This document shows, piece after piece, positions 58,661 to 64,000 of a DNA stretch of 64,000 nucleotides. Both the position numbers and the translations under genes were made by a program. The stretch is taken from the NCBI GenBank assembly GCA_044598425.1, contig CP172536.1:1922001-1986000 (forward strand), written 5' to 3'. The notes under the pieces are model-generated. The model had not been told where the DNA came from. It searched no databases and worked only from the letters and a program-made list of their open reading frames with translations. How positions within the stretch are numbered: position 1 is the first letter of the stretch; every line of letters starts with the position of its first letter. Origin of the DNA: JAEVLT01 sp044598425. Its GTDB lineage: Bacteria > Bacillota > Bacilli > Bacillales > Cytobacillaceae.

Positions 58661-58861
58661 TTATATGTATACTCGTTTTTTGATTACCGGTTCCGGAAGC
58701 TCATGACCATTGATGATTGCATACATCGTTTGCCCCCCTGAAAAAATAAACTGGATTTCATCCAAAAATTGATCTTGGTAATAAACATGAATGGCACCGT
58801 TTTTGCCAATAACGCTATATTCAGGAATAAATCTGTAGCCGCTTCGTTCAATTGCTCCCAT
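58661..58861 (-). CDS. Small conserved Bacillus protein (YbxH-like)
   Basis: 66 residues, start MGAIERSGYRFIPEYSVIGK at 58861, after GAGGGGG. It is a small beta-rich protein of unknown function; the MGAIERxGY N terminus recalls the YbxH family of Bacillus. The longer frame has no binding site. It overlaps the front of the zinc-ribbon relic by a few bases. Confidence 0.6.
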   Translation of the reverse strand: MGAIERSGYRFIPEYSVIGKNGAIHVYYQDQFLDEIQFIFSGGQTMYAIINGHELPEPVIKKRVYI

Positions 58862-58973
58862 ATCCAAACCCCCTCTTACCATTGTCTGTCTCAATTAGTA
58901 TGAACGTAAAATAGGTTGTAAATTCCAAAAGAAAAAGGGATCATGCTGAGAGCACGTATCCCTTTTTATCTTT

Positions 58974-61643
58974 TTAGGCAGTTGTATAAACTTCATCTGC
59001 CGTTTTATCATTTTGAATTGTCGCTTGTGCCGCTGCAAGCCGGGCAAGCGGCACCCTGTATGGTGAACAGCTAACATAATCAAGACCCGTCTTGAAGCAA
59101 AATTCGATTGAACTCTTTTCACCGCCATGTTCACCGCAAATACCCGCCTTCAAGGATGGCTTTGTTTTGCGGCCCAGCTGGACGCCCATCTCAACAAGCT
59201 TGCCTACCCCTTCTTGATCTAGAACGGCAAAAGGATTTTCCGGCAGTACTTTCTGTTCAATATAAGATTGCAGAAATTTTCCTTCCGCATCATCACGGCT
59301 GTAGCCGAAGGTTGTTTGCGTTAAATCATTTGTGCCAAAAGAGAAGAAATCAGCTTCTTCGGCAATTTGGTCTGCAGTTAATGCAGCCCTTGGAACTTCA
59401 ATCATTGTACCGATCGTATACTCAAATTCTTTTCCCGTTTCTTCTTTTACTTGATTGCCTGAATCAATGACCAATTGCCGCATTTTTTTTAATTCATTTA
59501 CATGCCCAACGAGCGGAATCATAATTTCAGGTTTCACCAGAATCCCCTTCTCTGCCAGCTTTGCAGCCGCATAAAAGATTGCTTTTGCCTGCATTTCATA
59601 TATTTCCGGATAAATCATGCCGAGACGGCAGCCGCGATGTCCGAGCATTGGGTTAAATTCATCCAGCTGGCGCACTTTTTTCAAAAGAAGCTCTTTCTCC
59701 TTCAATTCAGATGATTTCGGGTCGGTTAATTGCAGCTTGGTCACTTCTATTATTAGTTCTTCTTTGTCCGGTAAAAATTCATGCAGCGGTGGATCGAGCA
59801 AACGAATGGTAACCGGGTGACCCTTCATTGCTTCAAAGATCCCTTCAAAATCTCCCTGCTGCATTGGTAGAAGCTGATCCAACGCCGCCATTCGCTCCTC
59901 AAAGCTTTCGGCTAAAATCATTTTTTGCACGATTGGAATGCGCTTGATATCCATAAACATATGTTCCGTGCGGCAAAGACCAATTCCACCGGCACCAAAT
60001 TCGAATGCTTTTCTGGCATCCTCCGGGTTATCCGCATTCGCTCGAACACCAATTTTTCGTTCTTGATCAGCCCAGACCAACAAGAGTTGAAATTCATCAG
60101 AAAGCTCCGGTTCAATCATTGGAATTTCCCCAATCATTATTTCTCCTGTTGAACCGTCAATCGTGATTACATCTCCATAGTTGATTACGGTTTCACCAAC
60201 ACTGAATCGTTTTTCCTTTAAATCAATTTTCAATACTTCACAACCGCAAATACATGCTTTTCCCATTCCCCTTGCCACTACTGCAGCATGACTTGTCATC
60301 CCGCCTCGGCTTGTTACTACCGCTTGTGCTGCAACAATCCCATGGATATCATCAGGCGTTGTTTCCGGACGGACAAGGATGACTTTTCTTCCAGCATTGC
60401 TGAGCTGTTCTGCTTCATCGGCATCAAAGACAACTTGCCCAGTAGCAGCACCTGGAGACGCCGGCAATCCTTTTGCTAAAAGCTTCCGCTCAAATGTATC
60501 GTCAATACGGCGGTGCAGCAGCTGATTTAATTGATCGGGATCAACGCGAAGCAATGCTGTTTTCTTATCAATAATTCCTTCTTCCACCATGTCAACGGCT
60601 ATTTGGATTGCAGCTTGAGCAGTCCTTTTGCCCGTACGTGTCTGCAAAATAAACAGCTTGCCGCGTTCGACCGTAAACTCAATATCCTGCATATCTTTGT
60701 AATGCTGTTCCAATCGATGGCATGTCTCGGCAAATTGCTGGTACACTTCAGGCATTTCATCCTTTAAGGTAGCAATTGGCTGCGGTGTGCGAATCCCGGC
60801 AACCACATCTTCTCCTTGAGCATTGATCAAATACTCTCCATAAAGCACCGCTTCACCCGTTGACGGATTTCTGGTAAAGGCTACCCCTGTGCCAGAGTCG
60901 TTACCCATATTTCCAAAAACCATGCTTTGAATATTAACTGCTGTACCTAAATGGTGCGGAATTTTATTCAAACGGCGGTAAACCATCGCACGCTGATTGT
61001 TCCAAGAATCAAACACGGCATTGATCGCCAAGAAAAGCTGGTCCTTTGGGTTTTGCGGAAATTCTTTTTTCGTATGTTTACGGACAATTTCTTTGTAGGC
61101 TGCGACAACTTCCTTCCAGTCCTCAGCCGTAAGCTCTGGATCGGCCGCATAGCCTTTTTCTTCCCGCAGTTCTTCTAGAAATTGTTCAAAATAAAAGACA
61201 TCTACATTTAAAACAACATCGCTGAACATTTGAATAAACCGGCGGTAGGAATCGTAGGCGAAACGCGGGTTATTCGTAAGTGCCGCAACACCTTCGACCG
61301 TTTCATCATTCATACCCAAATTTAAAATGGTATCCATCATGCCCGGCATCGAAAACACGGCACCTGAACGAACGGAAACAAGGAGCGGATCCTTCGGGTC
61401 ACCAAGTTTTTTGCCCATTTTTCCTTCTAAACTTGTTAATGATTCTAAAACTTGTTTTTCAATTTCGCCCGGGATCGTTTTTCCTGCTTCGTAATAAGCG
61501 TTACAGGCTTGTGTAGAGATCGTAAAACCGTATGGCACAGGCAGCCCAATTCTTGTCATTTCCGCTAGGTTTGCGCCCTTCCCTCCCAATAATTCTCTCA
61601 TTTCACTATTGCCTTCATGAAAAAGATAGACAAATTTTTTCAT
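58974..61643 (-). CDS. ppdK: Pyruvate, phosphate dikinase
   Basis: 889 residues, the usual length. Interconverts pyruvate + ATP + Pi with PEP + AMP + PPi. N-terminal ATP-grasp part (GGKGANLAEM, SGAVFSMPGMMDT), central phosphohistidine domain with SRGGMTSHAAV (catalytic His452; Thr450 is the expected regulatory phosphorylation site), and C-terminal PEP/pyruvate TIM barrel (GTNDLTQTTFGYSRDD, GICGEHGG). GGAG lies at the end of the ppsR gene, nine or so bases before the ATG. Co-transcribed with ppsR and under CcpN control by analogy. Confidence 0.97.
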   Translation of the reverse strand: MKKFVYLFHEGNSEMRELLGGKGANLAEMTRIGLPVPYGFTISTQACNAYYEAGKTIPGEIEKQVLESLTSLEGKMGKKLGDPKDPLLVSVRSGAVFSMPGMMDTILNLGMNDETVEGVAALTNNPRFAYDSYRRFIQMFSDVVLNVDVFYFEQFLEELREEKGYAADPELTAEDWKEVVAAYKEIVRKHTKKEFPQNPKDQLFLAINAVFDSWNNQRAMVYRRLNKIPHHLGTAVNIQSMVFGNMGNDSGTGVAFTRNPSTGEAVLYGEYLINAQGEDVVAGIRTPQPIATLKDEMPEVYQQFAETCHRLEQHYKDMQDIEFTVERGKLFILQTRTGKRTAQAAIQIAVDMVEEGIIDKKTALLRVDPDQLNQLLHRRIDDTFERKLLAKGLPASPGAATGQVVFDADEAEQLSNAGRKVILVRPETTPDDIHGIVAAQAVVTSRGGMTSHAAVVARGMGKACICGCEVLKIDLKEKRFSVGETVINYGDVITIDGSTGEIMIGEIPMIEPELSDEFQLLLVWADQERKIGVRANADNPEDARKAFEFGAGGIGLCRTEHMFMDIKRIPIVQKMILAESFEERMAALDQLLPMQQGDFEGIFEAMKGHPVTIRLLDPPLHEFLPDKEELIIEVTKLQLTDPKSSELKEKELLLKKVRQLDEFNPMLGHRGCRLGMIYPEIYEMQAKAIFYAAAKLAEKGILVKPEIMIPLVGHVNELKKMRQLVIDSGNQVKEETGKEFEYTIGTMIEVPRAALTADQIAEEADFFSFGTNDLTQTTFGYSRDDAEGKFLQSYIEQKVLPENPFAVLDQEGVGKLVEMGVQLGRKTKPSLKAGICGEHGGEKSSIEFCFKTGLDYVSCSPYRVPLARLAAAQATIQNDKTADEVYTTA

Positions 61644-61646
61644 CTT

Positions 61647-62462
61647 TTAAAACTCCTCTCTCTTTTTTAATACATCTAGAATTAAACTGGCTGTCTCCTC
61701 AACTGCCTTGTTAGAAACATCGATAATCGGGCACCCTACTCGCTTCATTACTTTTTCCGCATAATCCAATTCTTCAAGAATGCGTTCATAGCTTGCATAA
61801 TTGGCTTGGGAAGCCAATCCAAGGGCGCGCAGTCTCTCTTTCCTGATCTCATTTAATTTATCTGGTGAAATAGTCAGGCCGATGCATTTTTTTCTAGGAA
61901 CAGTAAATAGCTCATCAGAAGGCGGTACCTCGGGAACAAGTGGAACGTTAGCTACTTTATAGCGCTGATGAGCCAAATACATTGATAAAGGCGTTTTCGA
62001 TGTGCGGGAAACGCCGATCAAGACGATATCAGCTCTAAGTAAACCGCGCGGGTCCCGGCCGTCATCATACTTAACAGCAAATTCGATCGCTTCAATCTTG
62101 CGAAAATAGTCATCATCCAGCTTTCGCATGAGCCCCGGCTTTTGGTTTGGCTGAAGATTGAATTTTTTGGTAAAAGCATCCATCAAAGGATTCAGTAAAT
62201 CGACTGCGATTATGTTTTCCTCTGAGGCACGGAGATCCAAATATACTTTTAGAAACGGGATGACAAGAGTATAAGCTATAATAGATTGATTCTTTTTTGC
62301 TAGTAAAATAACATCCTCTATATCTTCGATTTCTTCAACATAGGAATTGCGGCGAATCTCAACATGACCTCCATTAAATTGGGTAGCAACGGCTTTGACA
62401 ACAAATTCAGCCGTTTCCCCGACAGAGTCGGAGACAACATATACTACTTCTCTTTGCTTCAA
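61647..62462 (-). CDS. ppsR: PPDK regulatory kinase/phosphotransferase (PDRP, YqfL-like)
   Basis: 271 residues, DUF299 family. It phosphorylates (with ADP) and dephosphorylates a Thr of PpdK to switch it off and on. The P-loop is IGVSRTSKTPLSMYLA. TTG start at 62462 after GGAAGTGA. Three bases separate its stop from the ppdK start, so the pair is coupled; the direct neighbourhood supports the PDRP rather than the PEP-synthase version of the family. Confidence 0.93.
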   Translation of the reverse strand: MKQREVVYVVSDSVGETAEFVVKAVATQFNGGHVEIRRNSYVEEIEDIEDVILLAKKNQSIIAYTLVIPFLKVYLDLRASEENIIAVDLLNPLMDAFTKKFNLQPNQKPGLMRKLDDDYFRKIEAIEFAVKYDDGRDPRGLLRADIVLIGVSRTSKTPLSMYLAHQRYKVANVPLVPEVPPSDELFTVPRKKCIGLTISPDKLNEIRKERLRALGLASQANYASYERILEELDYAEKVMKRVGCPIIDVSNKAVEETASLILDVLKKREEF

Positions 62463-62474
62463 AATTTCACTTCC

Positions 62475-63116
62475 TTAAGATTCTTCGTTTATTTCCAGGT
62501 ATGCCCGTGTAATCGTTGTTTTTGTAATCCGGCCGATCACAAGATATGTATGGCTTTTTGCATCGACTTCCTTTACAACAGGCAGCGAATCAATATGATT
62601 TTCAATCATTTTTTTTGCGGCTTCCAATAAGGTGTTATTCGGTTCAACCATAATGATATTTGGCATTCTCGTCATAATCACGCTTATAGGTAAATCAGTG
62701 AGGCTACGATTACCGATCGCTGTTCGCAGCAAGTCCTTGCGCGAAACGACTCCGGCTAAATATCCATTCTCATCGACGGTATACAATGTCCCGACATCCT
62801 CTAAAAAAAGCTGGACAATCCCATCATAGACGGATGCCGATTTTTGAATAACAATTGGGTGGGCTTTATAATGGGATACTTGCTGCTGAACAAATCTCTT
62901 GGCATGTTCCTTTTGCTCCTGCTCATCATTAAAAAAATATCCAACGCGCGGCCTGGCGTCTAAATTTCCCGCCATCGTTAGAATGGCTAAATCCGGCCGC
63001 AAAGCAGCTCTTGTCAGCGAGAGTTTTTCAGCAATCTTTTTCCCCGTAATCGGTCCGTTTGTTTTAACAATGTCCAAAATTTCCTCCTGCCGCTTTGTTA
63101 GTTTGATAATTTTCAC
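62475..63116 (-). CDS. ccpN: CcpN-type transcriptional repressor of gluconeogenesis
   Basis: About 211-213 residues. N-terminal helix-turn-helix (KRQEEILDIVKTNGPITGKK then LTRAALRPDLAIL) followed by two CBS domains (GTLYTVDENGYLAGVVSRKD and DSLPVVKEVDAK). In Bacillus, CcpN (YqzB) represses gapB and pckA on glycolytic carbon. The start is unusual: no ATG precedes the conserved KRQEE. GTG at 63116 lies inside the AGAGGAGTGA binding site; ATT at 63110 and ATC at 63107 are better spaced. It stands 12 bases before ppsR. Confidence 0.93.
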   Translation of the reverse strand: MKIIKLTKRQEEILDIVKTNGPITGKKIAEKLSLTRAALRPDLAILTMAGNLDARPRVGYFFNDEQEQKEHAKRFVQQQVSHYKAHPIVIQKSASVYDGIVQLFLEDVGTLYTVDENGYLAGVVSRKDLLRTAIGNRSLTDLPISVIMTRMPNIIMVEPNNTLLEAAKKMIENHIDSLPVVKEVDAKSHTYLVIGRITKTTITRAYLEINEES

Positions 63117-63278
63117 TCCTCTCAAGGAAACGATTGTAAAATTCAAATGTGCTATACTTATTTTTATATAGTATACTACATTTATAGAAAAATGAAACAT
63201 TTGTTGTGAAATTTTTATGATAACATCGAAAAAAGTATAAAATATTAAACAACAGATATGTGTATATAAATTTCCATC

Positions 63279-63590
63279 TTGATCAATCACTTTATACCGA
63301 TCAACACTGGCTTGATTATCTTAATGATTAATATTCCGTTATTTATACTAGGCTACTTTCATTTAGGAAAAAAATTTATGTTTTTAACCATTTATTCCAT
63401 CGTATTGCTTTCGGTCGCTATGAAGCTGATTCCTGTTCCTGCACTCAGCCAAGATACTTTAGTATCCTGTCTTTTTTTTGGAGGCGGATTATTATCGGAA
63501 ACAAAAGAAACCATACGCCATCAAGATCCTACAGCATTCGTCCATATCACAAAAGCAATAGAAGTGATGGGGAGGTTTCGGAAAGAATGA
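63279..63590 (+). pseudogene. YitT-family membrane protein relic with internal deletions
   Basis: A 103-codon frame. It joins INHFIP directly to INTGLIILMINIPLFILGYF and then to SIVLLSVAMKLIPVPALSQD, ending CLFFGGGLL. The DUF2179-like C-terminal segment DPTAFVHITKAIEVMGRFRK follows at once. In intact YitT proteins these parts are separated by further membrane helices and a cytosolic domain, so at least two in-frame deletions have occurred. It has no good ribosome binding site. The start may be TTG near 63279. Probably non-functional. Confidence 0.65.
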
Positions 63591-63607
63591 AGCAATTCTA
63601 AAAGAGG

Positions 63608-63665
63608 CTGACCGGCACGCCCGCGGAAAGCGAAGCGCCTGGAACGGAAATCAACAGACGAGGTT
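63608..63665. repeat. Bacillus-type intergenic repeat (first element)
   Basis: GC-rich segment with GCCCGCGGAAAGCGAAGCGC and GGAACGGAAATCAACAGAC. I recall such strings as recurrent in Bacillus intergenic regions, so it is probably a dispersed repeat. Copy number cannot be seen here. Confidence 0.45.
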
Positions 63666-63677
63666 CAGAGGAATAAA

Positions 63678-63805
63678 TAAGAAAAGCGCAAGCGCCCTTG
63701 GTCATCGACGTAGTCGATAGGGCGCTCCTCGAAAAAGCTATCGCTTTTCCTTCGTGCGAGGCTATGCTTCCGAAGCTTATTCTTGTGGAGCTAGACAGTT
63801 ATCGA
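63678..63805. repeat. Bacillus-type intergenic repeat (second element, fuller copy)
   Basis: Starts with the same TAAGAAAAGCGCAAGCGCC as 43853-43871 and ends GGAGCTAGACAGTTATCGA. Internal inverted repeats AGCGCCCT...AGGGCGCT and ATCGAC-gta-GTCGAT give strong secondary structure. Confidence 0.6.
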
Positions 63806-63835
63806 AGTTAAGATATAAATTCTGATAATTTAAGA

Positions 63836-63876
63836 AAAACTCTTTGCTCTACAATGTTGAGCAAAGAGTTTTTTTC
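63836..63876. terminator. Terminator between repeat region and exonuclease gene
   Basis: AAAACTCTTTGCTC (63836-63849) and GAGCAAAGAGTTTT (63859-63872) form a perfect 14-bp stem with a nine-base loop, with T- and A-tracts on both sides. It follows the minus-strand exonuclease gene. Confidence 0.88.
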
Positions 63877-63883
63877 TCTAAAT

Positions 63884-64000
63884 TTATAAAGCTAGTTCCA
63901 AATATACTGGACAATGGTCACTGCCCATGATCTCAGCATGAATTTGGGCATCAAGCAGCTGTTCTTTCAGTTTTTCTGAGGTGATAAAATAATCAATCCG
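63884..64000 (-). CDS. Exonuclease III / AP endonuclease, C-terminal end (5' part outside window)
   Basis: The last 38 codons of an ExoIII/XthA-family enzyme. The end reads RIDYFITSEKL at the window edge and then IMGSDHCPVYLEL. The GSDHCPV motif holds the Asp-His pair of the DNase I-like active site. Bacillus ExoA has the same ending. It repairs abasic DNA. The N-terminal ~210 residues are beyond the window. Confidence 0.93.
   Translation of the reverse strand, partial: RIDYFITSEKLKEQLLDAQIHAEIMGSDHCPVYLELAL

Overview
The window reads as a piece of chromosome from a spore-forming, low-GC Gram-positive bacterium of the Bacillaceae. The evidence is strong AGGAGG-type ribosome binding sites, many TTG and GTG starts, spore coat genes of the CotB/CotG/CotH type, GerPA/GerPF/GerPC-like proteins, and Bacillus-type neighbourhoods (ccpN-ppsR-ppdK, a TPP-riboswitch thiamine operon, the ybcC/ybcD/ybcF/ybcI-like inorganic carbon locus). 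The genus cannot be fixed from this sequence alone.

Layout. 1-5.1 kb: the 3'-truncated end of a chemoreceptor gene, a TerB-like protein, a coiled-coil protein built from 11-residue repeats, a small conserved protein and a HAD phosphatase. 5.2-10.5 kb: a DabA/DabB inorganic carbon uptake locus with a carbonic-anhydrase-like protein that has lost its zinc ligands and a DUF2294 protein. 10.9-18.8 kb: a threonine-aldolase gene scar followed by a four-gene Wadjet (JetD-JetA-JetB-JetC) plasmid defence operon. 19.0-21.1 kb: a first group of GerP-like spore genes. 21.2-22.8 kb: small and hypothetical genes. 23.0-27.9 kb: a complete urease operon, ureA-B-C-E-F-G-D. 28.4-30.7 kb: a PabB-PabC fusion and a thioredoxin-like gene with an in-frame UGA at the active-site cysteine. 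30.9-36.3 kb: a zinc alcohol dehydrogenase and the thiamine thiazole operon tenI-thiO-thiS-thiG-thiF behind a TPP riboswitch, terminator and promoter. 36.4-43.5 kb: acetoacetyl-CoA synthetase, a DUF2062 membrane protein, a YbaK-type deacylase, malate synthase G and an MsrA-MsrB fusion. 43.9-46.7 kb: a second GerP-like operon led by an Hsp20-type gene, plus a Pro/Cys-rich coat-like protein. 46.9-52.3 kb: a MATE transporter, a BtuF-like protein, a hypothetical gene, a CoA transferase and a LytTR regulator. 52.8-56.7 kb: a cotG | cotH-cotB-cotB-like spore coat cluster. 56.8-64 kb: an ArsB-type transporter, small proteins, ppdK-ppsR-ccpN, a deleted YitT relic, intergenic repeats and the end of an exonuclease III gene.

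How the parts work together. DabAB supplies bicarbonate and urease releases ammonia and CO2. ppdK, its regulator and CcpN control pyruvate/PEP exchange. Malate synthase, acetoacetyl-CoA synthetase and the CoA transferase suggest use of acetate, glyoxylate and ketone bodies. Three separate loci build the spore surface, with CotH expected to phosphorylate the Ser/Arg-rich CotG and CotB. The points most worth a second look are the UGA-containing thioredoxin-like gene, the Wadjet operon and its scar, the two non-canonical GerP-like clusters, the non-AUG starts inferred for tenI and ccpN, and the degenerate carbonic anhydrase beside DabA.
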